A stretch of DNA of 64,000 bases from Terrimonas pollutisoli (GTDB lineage: Bacteria > Bacteroidota > Bacteroidia > Chitinophagales > Chitinophagaceae). The DNA is taken from contig NZ_JARKNA010000001.1 in the NCBI RefSeq assembly GCF_029360765.1, forward strand, positions 682,001 through 746,000. Reading direction: 5' to 3'. How positions within the stretch are numbered: the stretch's first letter is position 1; each line of letters starts with the position of its first letter. Positions 1 to 10,484 of the stretch are shown here, one piece after another. The position numbers were made by a program, and so were the translations under genes. Under the pieces are notes generated by a model. It made no database searches. It had not been told where the DNA came from and saw nothing but the letters and a program-made list of their open reading frames with translations.

Positions 1-2162
1 CTTACATCATTCGCAGTTTTACAAACCAGTTGCAGCGGTTCAGGGTCTTTTTTATTGATAAGATATTCCACGCCGTTTGCGGGTGAACTTATCATAGGTG
101 CACTTCCCTTAAAGATCAATTCGCAATCCGGGTTATGAAGAGGAATTTTTAGATAGGATATTTGATGCTCTTCAAACCATGCCTGCATTTCAGGTTCGAT
201 TGATTTATACCATTTCTTTTTATAACCCGTTTCGGGAGCACAGGTTTTGCAATAGGATATTTCTTCGCCGGGGCTGATCATTATTTCCTGGCGATTACTA
301 CATTCTTTTGTAGACGAAACCAGCGGAATAAAATAATCGGTAATCAAATTGGTACAATGGGAGGAGGGAATTAACCCCGTTTCGCTGCAAACCTGTCTTA
401 TCTCGCAATCTTTGGGCTGGCTGAACCATTCTTTGTCGTTGTCATAATCAAGTGTGTTGAAGATTTTAAATAGCAATGGAGTGGCGATAGTGGCCCCGCT
501 GAGGTCAGCGACTCCTACGCCTGAAAAATTACCCACCCAAACACCAACGGTATAGTTTTTATTATATCCAATGCTCCAGGCATCTCTCCGTCCATAGCTG
601 GTGCCTGTTTTCCACGCTATTTTTGGCATTCGCTCCGTGGCGGTCCAATTGAGCGGGAAGTCGGGTCTGTTTACCTTTGACAGTATTTCATTGATCATAT
701 AAACTGCTGCCGGGCTTACAACTCTTGTCTTCCTGGTAATGCTGTCATCCTGCAGAAATGAAGGGACATAGTAAATGCCATCGTTCGCAAATGCAGCAAA
801 TAGTCCGGTTAGCTCTTCAAGGGTTGTGCCGCATCCTCCCAATATCATGGAGAGACCTAATTTTGGTTTGTCTTTTTGTACCTGTTTGAAATTGCAGTCT
901 GATAGTTTTTGAATCAGCTTTTCATGTCCTAATAATTTTAAGCTTTTGACAGCGGGGATATTCAACGAATGCTCCAATGCGTATTCAGTGGTGATGTAGC
1001 CATTAAATTTTCTATCATAATTCTCAGGGGCATAGCCTTCATAATTGACAGGTACATCGGTCATTACCGTTTTAGGAGTCAGCAGACCTTCATCAAAGCA
1101 CATCGCATATAGCAAAGGTTTTAAAGTGCTTCCGGGCTGACGTATGGCTTTGGCGCCGTTGACCTGCCCGCCATCTGTGGTATCAGTAAAGTCAGACGAG
1201 CCTACGTAAGAAATTATTTTGTGCGATTTATTGTCGATAATAACAACGGCGGCATTTTTTATATTTCGGAGCCTTTGAGCTCTTACATAATCTTCAACCA
1301 GCTTTTCAGTTTTTAATTGTGTATTTAGGTTAATAGTGGTTTTGTTTAAAATATTTCCTTGCTGTTTGAGTTGATAGGAAAGATGAGGCGCATAGTGCGG
1401 CACTGTTCCCCGGGTTGCAGTTAACGGTTCTGCCAGTGCATCTTCAATTTCCTTTTTTGTAAATACTTTTTCATTGGCGAATTTTTGTAACCACTTGTTT
1501 CTTTCGGCGACAACATGATCATTGTTTTTCCCAATTACCAGTGAAGAAGGCCTGTTAGGAATTATGCTGAGTGCGGTGATCTCAGCAAGCGAAAGATGAT
1601 CCGGATTTTTTTTAAAATATAAAAAAGCTGCTGCTTTCACTCCTTCAATATTACCTCCATAGGGTACAAGATTGAGATAGAGTTGCAGTATTTCGTTTTT
1701 ATCATATTTCCATTCCAGTTGAAGAGCCCGGAAGCTTTCCCTGATTTTATTTAAAATATTTCTTTTACCTGGATCCAGTGCTCTGGCCACCTGCATAGTG
1801 ATGGTGCTGGCGCCCGAGGTTCTTTTCATCCGCAGCAGATTTTTAAAGAATGCCCTGGTAATGGCCAATGGATTTACGCCGGGATGGGAATAAAAATATT
1901 TATCTTCTTTAGCGACAATCGTCTTCCGGAGTAATGGCGATATTTCTTGAAGCTCTGTTTTCATCCGCCACTTCTCGTCTGCGGTTAGATAGACGTTGAT
2001 GACTTCACCCTTGTTGTCAGTAATGACCGTTGAGTATTCTATTTTATCGGGTAATGGAAAGATCAGGTTCAACAGCAGGAATACAACAAACAATAACAGT
2101 AAGCCAATAAAAGAATATTTTAAAAGACCGAAGATTTTCTTGCTGGTAATCCTTGACTTCAT
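1..2162 (-). CDS. pbpC: Penicillin-binding protein 1C (transglycosylase/transpeptidase), C-terminus cut by window edge
   Basis: Open minus-strand frame from ATG at 2162 (MKSRITSKKIFGLLKYSFIGLLLLFVV...) through EDKYFYSHPGVNPLAITRA, RTSGASTITMQVARALDPGKR, RQPGSTLKPLLYA and KTGTSYGRRDAWSIGYN. Absent from the ORF track because there is no stop in the window. Confidence 0.93.
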   Translation of the reverse strand, partial: MKSRITSKKIFGLLKYSFIGLLLLFVVFLLLNLIFPLPDKIEYSTVITDNKGEVINVYLTADEKWRMKTELQEISPLLRKTIVAKEDKYFYSHPGVNPLAITRAFFKNLLRMKRTSGASTITMQVARALDPGKRNILNKIRESFRALQLEWKYDKNEILQLYLNLVPYGGNIEGVKAAAFLYFKKNPDHLSLAEITALSIIPNRPSSLVIGKNNDHVVAERNKWLQKFANEKVFTKKEIEDALAEPLTATRGTVPHYAPHLSYQLKQQGNILNKTTINLNTQLKTEKLVEDYVRAQRLRNIKNAAVVIIDNKSHKIISYVGSSDFTDTTDGGQVNGAKAIRQPGSTLKPLLYAMCFDEGLLTPKTVMTDVPVNYEGYAPENYDRKFNGYITTEYALEHSLNIPAVKSLKLLGHEKLIQKLSDCNFKQVQKDKPKLGLSMILGGCGTTLEELTGLFAAFANDGIYYVPSFLQDDSITRKTRVVSPAAVYMINEILSKVNRPDFPLNWTATERMPKIAWKTGTSYGRRDAWSIGYNKNYTVGVWVGNFSGVGVADLSGATIATPLLFKIFNTLDYDNDKEWFSQPKDCEIRQVCSETGLIPSSHCTNLITDYFIPLVSSTKECSNRQEIMISPGEEISYCKTCAPETGYKKKWYKSIEPEMQAWFEEHQISYLKIPLHNPDCELIFKGSAPMISSPANGVEYLINKKDPEPLQLVCKTANDV

Positions 2163-2487
2163 TTTTGGCAGGTGCACTGTAAAGATGGATAAAATTTTTG
2201 CCCGATTTTGCTGACCGAAAGCAAATTACTTCAGTTAACAAATATTTATCGAATCAAATTTGCAAAGGCTCTGACAACTGTATTAATTTTCCATTCAAAT
2301 TCTCCCCTCTCTTTATGGACTCCGAGCATCGCAAGCCAGCAAAAGATATTCCTCCCTAAATATTTTTGCCAATAAAAAAATCCGTTTAGTTTTAGCAGGT
2401 CCGTAGTTTAACGGATCTCAATGGAAGCTATTGAATAATACCGCTTCCTGCTTTATTAATCAACCAGGCCATTAACCAAATCTATAT

Positions 2488-5400
2488 ATGCGTATTCAAT
2501 CATTACTTGTTCCGTTGTTAACCGGGACAATTATTTTATTAGCCTGTAGTAAAAACATTGTTAGCCTTTCTTATACTAATGCAAAAGGAGAAGTGCCCGT
2601 ATTGGGCAATTTGATATTTCGGTTTAATCAAAGCATGGTAAAAGATTCTATGCTGAATGCCTGGGATTCGACAGATTATATTTCTTTTGAGCCTTCTATT
2701 AAGGGCCGGTTTAGATGGGAGAGTCCCGATCAACTGGTTTTTTCTCCCGCGCAGCCATTAAGCCCGGCTACCAGCTATAAAGCAAAGGTCAGAAATGAAG
2801 TGCTGCGTTTCAGTAAGTACAATGATGTAAAGGAAGGCGATAAAATCGAGTTTCATACTCCCGATCTGTTGCTTGATAATTCTCAGATAATATGGATAGG
2901 TGAGACAAACACTTCTGCAATTCCGCAGGTTGATTTGTATTTTAATTACCGGGTAAGCCCTGCATCTATCAAAGACAAACTAAAGGTGGAAATTGACGGA
3001 AAGACGGCTGATTTTAATATGATCACGGCTTCGCCGGATAATAAAATATCGCTGCGCATCCGGGGATTGAAAACAGAGGATAAAGATTATACTGCAAAAG
3101 TAACGATTGACAAAGGACTAAAGCCGGAGAGTGGTACAAATGGTATTGATGATGCAATTATTACGTCGTTATCCATTCCGTCGCCCTACGTGCTGACCGT
3201 GCAGAACATGGAGTCGCAACACGATGGAATGGAAGGTACCGTTGCGGTGACGACAAGCCAGCAACTGACCGGCGAAAACCTGAAGTCGCTTATTAAGTTT
3301 GAACCAGCGCTGGCATATACAGTAGAGCAATCTGAAAATGGCTTCACTATCCGAAGTGATAAATTTGATGTAGAAAAAAGTTATGTACTGACTATCGCAA
3401 AGGGATTGAGAGGAAAGATTGGCGGTGTGTTGAAAGAGGATTATTCCGGCAGTGTCGCTTTCGGAGAATTGGAAGCTAATATCAGGTTTACAAATAGCAA
3501 AGCCGTTTACCTTTCAAAGAAGGGAGGAAGAAATATCGAAGTACAGATCACGAATGTGCCAAAAGTAAAATTGGTTATTTCAAAGATATACGAGAACAAT
3601 CTCCTGCTTTCGCAACGATATGGCTACTATCCGCAGGAAACGAAAGCAACCACAGCGAGTTATGACGGTGAATATGAAGGCGACTATTATGAAGATGGTG
3701 GTAGCGATGCTTTGCTTGGTGATGTAATTTATGAAAAGGAAATTGATACCCGGTCATTGCCAAAAAGTGGTGTAGGCAGGCTGCTTAATTTTTCGCAGTT
3801 TGAAGACCGGTTGCCGGATTTTAAAGGGGTGTATCATATTGTCATTCGCTCCTCAGAAGATTATTGGGTTAGAGACAGTCGCTTTGTGTCGCTGTCAGAC
3901 CTGGGATTGATTGCTAAAGAGGGGCAGGATAAAATTTATGTTTTTAGTAATTCGATCAAAACAGCTTTGCCGGTTGGCAACGTGAACATTTCATTATATG
4001 CGGCCAATAACCAGCTGATAGGAACGGGAGCAACCAATGAAAAAGGAGTAGCGGAAATTGCTTATGCAAGAAAAGAGTATGCCGGATTTAGAGCTGCGAT
4101 GATCATTGCAAAAACTGCGGATGATTTTAACTATCTGCCATTTAATAATACCCGGGTGAACACGTCACGGTTTGAAGTAGGAGGCAAGAGAACAAACCCT
4201 TCCGGTTTAGACGCTTTTGTTTACGCTGAAAGAGATATTTACAGGCCGGGAGAAAAAATAAATTTTGCTGTCATCATTCGGGACAGGCAATGGAAAGCAC
4301 CGGGCGATATTCCGTTAAAAATGAAATTCCTGTTACCAAATGGGAAAGAGTTAAAGTCATTCCGGAAAAACCTGAATGAAGAAGGCTCAATAGAAGGAAG
4401 TATTGATATTGCGACTTCCGCTATTACCGGTGGATATACGCTGGAGGTTTATACTTCAACAGATATCCTGTTAGCTTCAAAGAGTTTTTCTGTTGAAGAG
4501 TTTGTGCCAGATCGTATCCGTGTAACTACAAAACTTGACAAAAGTTCGCTGAAGCCCGGAGAGTCGGCTGACTTATCCATCAAAGCCGTGAATTTCTTTG
4601 GCCCTCCTGCTGCCAATCGCAATTATGAAACGGAGATCCAGGTCAAACAAAAAGCCTTTGCTCCGGAAAAATTCAGGGAGTATGAGTTTAGTCTTGCCAA
4701 TCAGAATAGTTTTTTTGACAAACAGGTAAAGCAAGGTAAGACTGATACCGAAGGAAATGCCGCTGAAAAATATGAAGTACCAGCCAACTACGCCAACATT
4801 GGTGTGTTGCAAACTAATTTTTACACAACTGTTTTTGATGAAACGGGCAGACCGGTAAGCCGGGCTGTTTCCGCCGATATATTTACCCAGGACGTTTTCT
4901 ATGGAATAAAATATGACTGGTATTTTTATTATCCTTTGAACCAGGCAGTAAAATTTCAACTCGTTTCCGTTAGCAAAGATGGCAATGCAGTTAGTTCGAC
5001 AGCCAGGGTTGAGGTAATCAAGCATGAATACCGGACGGTGTTGACAAAAAGCGGCAGTTATTTTCGATATGAGTCACAGAAAGAAGATAAGCTGATGACT
5101 GAAAGCCAGGTTGCTGTTGGCAGCAATACGGTCTATTCATACATACCAAGATCGCCGGGTGACTACGAACTACGTATTTACAGACCCGGCGCCAATAGCT
5201 ATGTGAGCAGAAGTTTTTATAGCTACGGTAGCTGGGGCGGAAATAACAATTCGTTCGAAGTAAATAACGAAGGAAATATTGATATCGAACTGGATAAAAA
5301 ATCTTATCTCAGTGGTGAAACGGTGACAGCATTATTTAAAACACCGTTTAGTGGTAAAATGCTTGTTACCATGGAAACGGACCATGTTCTGTCGTATGAA

Positions 5401-7893
5401 TATGTGGATGTCAGCAATCGTTCTGCAAGTCTTGATCTTAAGCTTTCCGGCGATCATGTTCCGAATGTTTATATTACAGCTACTCTTATTAAGCCGCATG
5501 AGGTTTCAGATATCCCTTTAACGGTAGCCCACGGATTTCAAAATGTGGTTGTGGAAGAAAAGAGCAGAAAGATTCCGGTAAGTATCCAGGCGCAAAAGTC
5601 TGTTCGTTCCAGGACCCACCAGAAAGTAAAAGTAAAGGCTGCTCCAGGCAGTTATATTACATTAGCTGCTGTTGACAATGGAGTGTTGCAGGTATCTGAT
5701 TTTAAGACTCCGGATCCCTACAATTATTTTTATCAGAAAAAAGCATTACAGGTTTCAGCCTATGATTTGTATCCTTTGCTGTTTGCCGAAGTGAGAGCCA
5801 AATTGAGCAGTACCGGTGGGGACGGGGAGTTAAGCATGGATAAACGGGTGAACCCCATGCCGGCAAAGCGAATAAAAGTAATGAGCTATTGGAGCGGCAT
5901 AAAAAAAGCGAACGGAAGTGGTGAAGCAGAGTTTGATTTTGATATACCTCAGTTCAGCGGAGAGATAAGATTAATGGCAGTTTCCTATAAAGGACAAAGT
6001 TTTGGCGCAACTGATAACACCATGACTGTAGCAGATCCTATAGTGATCAGCACAGCCTTGCCAAGATTTTTAAGTCCGGGAGATACTGTTAGTGTCCCAG
6101 TCACGTTGAGCAACACTACTGATAAATCAGCAAGTATCACTGCTACGATTAGCACCGAAGGGCAAGTGAAACCTGTTGCCGGTAATAGTCAAAGCATCAA
6201 CATTAATGCAAAGAGTGAAGGAAGAGTTTTGTTTAATGTAATAGCCAACCCTGCAATTGGTATTGCTAAAATCAGGATCCAGGTTAATGGATTGGGCGAA
6301 AAGTTTGAAGATATAACAGAAATCGCTGTTCGTCCTCCGTCCACTTTACAGAAAGTTACAGGTAGTGGTTCAATCACAGGCGGTAGTTCACAGAAGTTGA
6401 ATTTAGACCTGGGCCGCTATATACCGGGGAGCGCAGATTATAGTTTAGTCGTCAGCCGTTCACCGATGCTGGAATTAGGTGAGCAACTGCGGTACCTTGT
6501 ACAATATCCTTATGGATGTACAGAGCAGACTGTGTCGGCTGCTTTTCCGCAATTGTATTATAGTGATATGGCTGACTTAATGCAATTAAATAAGCAGAAT
6601 AAGACGAGTGCTAATAACAACATCCTGGAAGCGATCCGGAAAATAAAGATGCGACAACTATATAGTGGTGCGGTTACGCTCTGGGATGGCGAAGGAAGAG
6701 AGGACTGGTGGACTAGTATTTATTCAGCCCACTTTTTACTGGAAGCCAAAAAGGCTGGCTTTGATGTTGACAATAGTTTATTAGAAACCATGTTGGGTTA
6801 TATCAGCAATAAGCTTAAAAATAGAGAGACGATTACTTATTATTTCAACCGTACGCAGAATAAAAAAATTGCGCCTAAGGAAGTTGCGTATAGCTTGTAT
6901 GTTTTGGCGCTGGCGGGACGGAGCAATGTGCCTTCAATGAATTATTACAAAGCGAAACCCGGGATACTGGCTCTCGATAGCAGGTATCTTTTGTCGGCCG
7001 CTTATGCTGTTGCGGGTGATAAAAAGGCCTTTGCCACAATGCTGCCTTCCAGTTTTGCAGGGGAGGAATCAGTGGCGCAAACGGGAGGTAGTTTTTATTC
7101 TGATGTAAGAGATGAGGCCATTGCTTTAAATGCTTTGCTCGAAGTAGACCCCGGAAATAATCAAATAGGAATCATGGCAAGACATGTGGCCGATAAGTTA
7201 AAAACCCGCAGATGGTTGAGTACACAGGAAAGGGCATTTGCCTTTCTGGCGTTGGGTAAATTGGCTAAATCTTCAAATAATTCAACCGTTATCGCTGACA
7301 TAAAGGTTGATGGAAAAACTATTGCTAAAATAGATGGCGGTCAATGGCGGGGTGATAAAGCTGCTTTGAAAGGAAGTAATATAGAAGTTGTCACGAAAGG
7401 GAGTGGAAGATTGTATTATTTCTGGCAGACCGAGGGTATAAGCGCAACCGGGGATTATAAGGAAGAGGACAACTATTTAAAAGTGAGGAAGCGCTTCTTT
7501 GATCGTTTCGGCAGACCCATAACCACTAACACATTTAAGCAAAATGATCTTGTCATTGTTGGAATTACCATGGAGCGATCTTTTTCAACTTCTATTGAGA
7601 ATGTTGTGATCTCTGATCTATTACCTGCAGGATTTGAAATTGAAAATCCGAGGACAAAAGATATTCCCGGTATGGATTGGATTAAAGACGCCGCTGTGCC
7701 AACGGCATTAGATGTAAGGGATGACCGGATACATTTTTTTGTCAATGCTGACTATAATAAGCAAGTCTATTACTATGCTGTTCGTGCGGTGTCACCAGGT
7801 CAGTATAAAATGGGGCCGGTTAGTGCAGATGCTATGTATAACGGCGAATATCATTCATATAATGGGGCAGGGGTGGTTCGTATTGAGCAATAA
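2488..7893 (+). CDS. Alpha-2-macroglobulin family lipoprotein (bacterial A2M, MG domains, thioester motif)
   Basis: 1801 aa; lipoprotein signal LLTGTIILLACSK; thioester motif YGCTEQT at about 6511-6531; divergent from pbpC. Confidence 0.92.
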   Translation: MRIQSLLVPLLTGTIILLACSKNIVSLSYTNAKGEVPVLGNLIFRFNQSMVKDSMLNAWDSTDYISFEPSIKGRFRWESPDQLVFSPAQPLSPATSYKAKVRNEVLRFSKYNDVKEGDKIEFHTPDLLLDNSQIIWIGETNTSAIPQVDLYFNYRVSPASIKDKLKVEIDGKTADFNMITASPDNKISLRIRGLKTEDKDYTAKVTIDKGLKPESGTNGIDDAIITSLSIPSPYVLTVQNMESQHDGMEGTVAVTTSQQLTGENLKSLIKFEPALAYTVEQSENGFTIRSDKFDVEKSYVLTIAKGLRGKIGGVLKEDYSGSVAFGELEANIRFTNSKAVYLSKKGGRNIEVQITNVPKVKLVISKIYENNLLLSQRYGYYPQETKATTASYDGEYEGDYYEDGGSDALLGDVIYEKEIDTRSLPKSGVGRLLNFSQFEDRLPDFKGVYHIVIRSSEDYWVRDSRFVSLSDLGLIAKEGQDKIYVFSNSIKTALPVGNVNISLYAANNQLIGTGATNEKGVAEIAYARKEYAGFRAAMIIAKTADDFNYLPFNNTRVNTSRFEVGGKRTNPSGLDAFVYAERDIYRPGEKINFAVIIRDRQWKAPGDIPLKMKFLLPNGKELKSFRKNLNEEGSIEGSIDIATSAITGGYTLEVYTSTDILLASKSFSVEEFVPDRIRVTTKLDKSSLKPGESADLSIKAVNFFGPPAANRNYETEIQVKQKAFAPEKFREYEFSLANQNSFFDKQVKQGKTDTEGNAAEKYEVPANYANIGVLQTNFYTTVFDETGRPVSRAVSADIFTQDVFYGIKYDWYFYYPLNQAVKFQLVSVSKDGNAVSSTARVEVIKHEYRTVLTKSGSYFRYESQKEDKLMTESQVAVGSNTVYSYIPRSPGDYELRIYRPGANSYVSRSFYSYGSWGGNNNSFEVNNEGNIDIELDKKSYLSGETVTALFKTPFSGKMLVTMETDHVLSYEYVDVSNRSASLDLKLSGDHVPNVYITATLIKPHEVSDIPLTVAHGFQNVVVEEKSRKIPVSIQAQKSVRSRTHQKVKVKAAPGSYITLAAVDNGVLQVSDFKTPDPYNYFYQKKALQVSAYDLYPLLFAEVRAKLSSTGGDGELSMDKRVNPMPAKRIKVMSYWSGIKKANGSGEAEFDFDIPQFSGEIRLMAVSYKGQSFGATDNTMTVADPIVISTALPRFLSPGDTVSVPVTLSNTTDKSASITATISTEGQVKPVAGNSQSININAKSEGRVLFNVIANPAIGIAKIRIQVNGLGEKFEDITEIAVRPPSTLQKVTGSGSITGGSSQKLNLDLGRYIPGSADYSLVVSRSPMLELGEQLRYLVQYPYGCTEQTVSAAFPQLYYSDMADLMQLNKQNKTSANNNILEAIRKIKMRQLYSGAVTLWDGEGREDWWTSIYSAHFLLEAKKAGFDVDNSLLETMLGYISNKLKNRETITYYFNRTQNKKIAPKEVAYSLYVLALAGRSNVPSMNYYKAKPGILALDSRYLLSAAYAVAGDKKAFATMLPSSFAGEESVAQTGGSFYSDVRDEAIALNALLEVDPGNNQIGIMARHVADKLKTRRWLSTQERAFAFLALGKLAKSSNNSTVIADIKVDGKTIAKIDGGQWRGDKAALKGSNIEVVTKGSGRLYYFWQTEGISATGDYKEEDNYLKVRKRFFDRFGRPITTNTFKQNDLVIVGITMERSFSTSIENVVISDLLPAGFEIENPRTKDIPGMDWIKDAAVPTALDVRDDRIHFFVNADYNKQVYYYAVRAVSPGQYKMGPVSADAMYNGEYHSYNGAGVVRIEQ

Positions 7894-7904
7894 AGGAATG
7901 ATTC

Positions 7905-7947
7905 AAAAAAGCAAAATGCCACCTTTTAGTGGCATTTTGCTTTTTTT
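7905..7947 (+). terminator. Rho-independent terminator of the A2M gene
   Basis: gcaaaatgccac-cttttag-tggcattttgc followed by a T-run. Confidence 0.85.
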
Positions 7948-7961
7948 ATGATATTGCCTGG

Positions 7962-8783
7962 TCAACTATTGTTACTCGAAGCAACAGTTACTACCGGAAT
8001 TTTAGATCCGTACGAAAGTAATTTATTGGTTAATTTATTCCATAGACCAGGGAGACAAAAATCTTTAATTGGGTTCACCATAATGAGGTCTGCATTAATC
8101 TTTCTTGAAAATTCCAAAGTGCTTTTGGCCAGGTTTTGCCCTTCCAATAAAACACATTGAACCGGTATTGTTGAAATACTTTGTACCATTTCCAGGGCCT
8201 TGTCAAGTATGCCTTTTGTAATATCGTCCGCATTCTTTCGAAGGGATACAAAGTAAACGGTAGATTTAAAAGCTCTTCCGAGTAAAGCGGCGAATCGAAT
8301 TTGGCGTATAGGTATTTCACCAGATACTGGCAATACAATTTTTTTGAAATGACAAACCAGGCCGCCCGAACGAATGGCCAACACGGGAATATTTGCTTTT
8401 TTTGCCAGTCGGCTGATAGAAACAGAGGAAATAATACGATGGACGAAGTTGATTTTTGATAAACCAGTTATCACCAGGTCCATTTCGTATTGCTTTATAT
8501 AATTGAGAAGTTGCTTTTGCACATTTCCCTGGAGTACACTTATTTCCACATCACCTTCGCCGCAAAGCTGATTTTTGTATAATGTCTTTACCTGCTCCAG
8601 TTTTCTGAAAACAGTTTCATTATTTATACTTCTTCCCATGAGTGAATTCGCCGGCCTATTGACATATACCAAGTGTATGTTGCAATCAAAGCTATTCGCT
8701 AATTCAATAGCTTTTGCAATAGCCCATTTATTCCTTGTGGTGAAATCGATGTGGACAAGTATGTTATAAAGTTTGTTTGCCAT
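7962..8783 (-). CDS. Universal stress protein (tandem UspA domains)
   Basis: 273 aa; NILVHIDFTTRNKWAIAKAIELANSFDCNIHLVYV and a second Usp-like half. Confidence 0.85.
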   Translation of the reverse strand: MANKLYNILVHIDFTTRNKWAIAKAIELANSFDCNIHLVYVNRPANSLMGRSINNETVFRKLEQVKTLYKNQLCGEGDVEISVLQGNVQKQLLNYIKQYEMDLVITGLSKINFVHRIISSVSISRLAKKANIPVLAIRSGGLVCHFKKIVLPVSGEIPIRQIRFAALLGRAFKSTVYFVSLRKNADDITKGILDKALEMVQSISTIPVQCVLLEGQNLAKSTLEFSRKINADLIMVNPIKDFCLPGLWNKLTNKLLSYGSKIPVVTVASSNNS

Positions 8784-8818
8784 AAGCAGCCGGATTTGAA
8801 TCTTTAAATTAAGAATTA

Positions 8819-10195
8819 TTATGCGAATGCAAGCAAGGGTTCAAAATCTCTTGTCCTGATATTACTGTCTGCTATTTTTTCAAGCAATTCATCCCTGGTA
8901 CAAAATGCCACACCTTTTCCGGCATAAGTAATCATGCATCGGTCGTCCTTACTATCGCCAACTGCTATACAGTTTTTCATACTCACATTATATTTTTCAC
9001 ATAAATGTTGCAATGCATTGGTTTTACAAAAAGCATGACCACAAATACTTTCCGGTGATCCAAAGAAATAAGAAGGAAGATTTACTTCACCGGTTGCTTT
9101 GCCTTCAAAAAACTCCAGTTGATGTGCCACGGAAAAATCAGCGCCGATCTGTTGTTTTATGTAATTGGTAATAAGGGTGTAGCTATGACTCAAAATACCA
9201 ACTAAATAACCTTTCTCTTTGTAAGCCCCCACTACTTCTTTTATGTTATCGGCCATTTGCATGTTACTGATAACATTAAGAAGATCGTCCATTGTTTTAT
9301 TTTTCAATAAGAGCCCAATGCGCTTGGTAAGTATAATCGGGTCTTTTTCATTAAAACGCAATTCGTCTAATCTTGTTTTAAAGCCAAACTCTTCGGCACA
9401 TTGATCGATAAAGCGTTTTATCAGGATCGTATCGTCCATATCGAGGACGATCATTTTTTTATAAGCCGAAAGATTCTCCCGGATCACATTGTTCATTTCC
9501 CGTTGAATGGCTTCCATCGAATTTACACTCTCCTGTGTTAGCTCGTCATTGTGATGACGTTGGGCTTTGCTTAGAATCGCCCGGGAAACTTCGCCGCTCA
9601 TCTTGCTAAGTGCCTGCCAAGGTTTGCTCTTATTCTCGATATAGCCAATGTTTACTTCTTTTACCCTTGCTTTCATTAAATACATATCAATTAGGATGCC
9701 TATGTCAACACCATAATCGTTGAAGAAATCAATTTTTTTGAAGAACGTTTTTTTACCTGCGATCATTCCGCTCAACGGCTGTGAAAAATGCGACAAGCCG
9801 GGAAAAATTATCGCCAGTAAGGGTTTGGCTACTAATTCTGTCACCCTGCCCGCGTTTCTCGCAAACGCACCTTTCACAAAATCAGCTTCGTCGTTGATAA
9901 GTGGGGCAGCAAGTTTAGAAATTGAGTTATCGGGATAGGGGTCTATATCGGCATCCAAAAAAATAATAAACTCATTAGTCGCCACTTCAATCCCTTCCCT
10001 CATCGAAATGCCTTTTCCCCGAGCAGCGCTTATGACAATTTTTGCTCCTGCCTCTTTAGCTACGGAAACCGTTTCGTCTTCAGAACGGTCATCTACCACT
10101 ATTACTTCAGAAACTCCTGGCTCTGAAAAACAAAACCTTACCACCTGGCCAATAGTTTTTTCCTCATTTAAAGCGGGGATAATAACAGATAGCAT
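8819..10195 (-). CDS. GT2 glycosyltransferase fused to a HAD-superfamily phosphatase (glucosyl/mannosyl-3-phosphoglycerate synthase-phosphatase-like)
   Basis: N-terminus MLSVIIPALNEEKTIGQV...VIVVDDRSEDET...IIFLDADID (GT-A); C-terminus IVLDMDDTILIKRF...GILSHSYT...AVGDSKDDRCMI (HAD motifs). Confidence 0.82.
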   Translation of the reverse strand: MLSVIIPALNEEKTIGQVVRFCFSEPGVSEVIVVDDRSEDETVSVAKEAGAKIVISAARGKGISMREGIEVATNEFIIFLDADIDPYPDNSISKLAAPLINDEADFVKGAFARNAGRVTELVAKPLLAIIFPGLSHFSQPLSGMIAGKKTFFKKIDFFNDYGVDIGILIDMYLMKARVKEVNIGYIENKSKPWQALSKMSGEVSRAILSKAQRHHNDELTQESVNSMEAIQREMNNVIRENLSAYKKMIVLDMDDTILIKRFIDQCAEEFGFKTRLDELRFNEKDPIILTKRIGLLLKNKTMDDLLNVISNMQMADNIKEVVGAYKEKGYLVGILSHSYTLITNYIKQQIGADFSVAHQLEFFEGKATGEVNLPSYFFGSPESICGHAFCKTNALQHLCEKYNVSMKNCIAVGDSKDDRCMITYAGKGVAFCTRDELLEKIADSNIRTRDFEPLLAFA

Positions 10196-10426
10196 GGTTT
10201 AATTCCTTTTTTTGATGTAAAAATGCTATTGCCTGATACAGTGCGTCAGGCAATTTTATTAAATGCGACTCCCGGTATAAGTCAAAGATTAGGCCTGAAA
10301 TCTAAATCGCTGAAACAGATTGAATGCGACTACAGACGATATATCGGAAGGTAGGGATATTACCAGAAAAGCAGTTCATTTTAATGTTTAAGAATTGATT
10401 ACAATTTTCCATTCAACTTATAATAA

Positions 10427-10457
10427 ATAAAAAAAAAGTCTGGCATTGCCAGACTTT
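10427..10457 (-). terminator. Rho-independent terminator of the RRM gene
   Basis: Minus strand aaagtctggc-aat-gccagacttttttttattt. Confidence 0.85.
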
Positions 10458-10484
10458 AAGGATCTATACTATAATTCGGTTGCA

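Noticed and set aside
2394-2455. tRNA-like sequence (GGTCCGTAGTTTAACGGAT)
   Set aside because: Only a D-arm-like segment; no T-arm GGTTCGAATCC and no CCA-ready acceptor stem. Kept only as a possible leader structure.
4573-5025. 150-aa minus-strand ORF inside the A2M gene
   Set aside because: Antisense to a strongly supported CDS; no recognisable motif.
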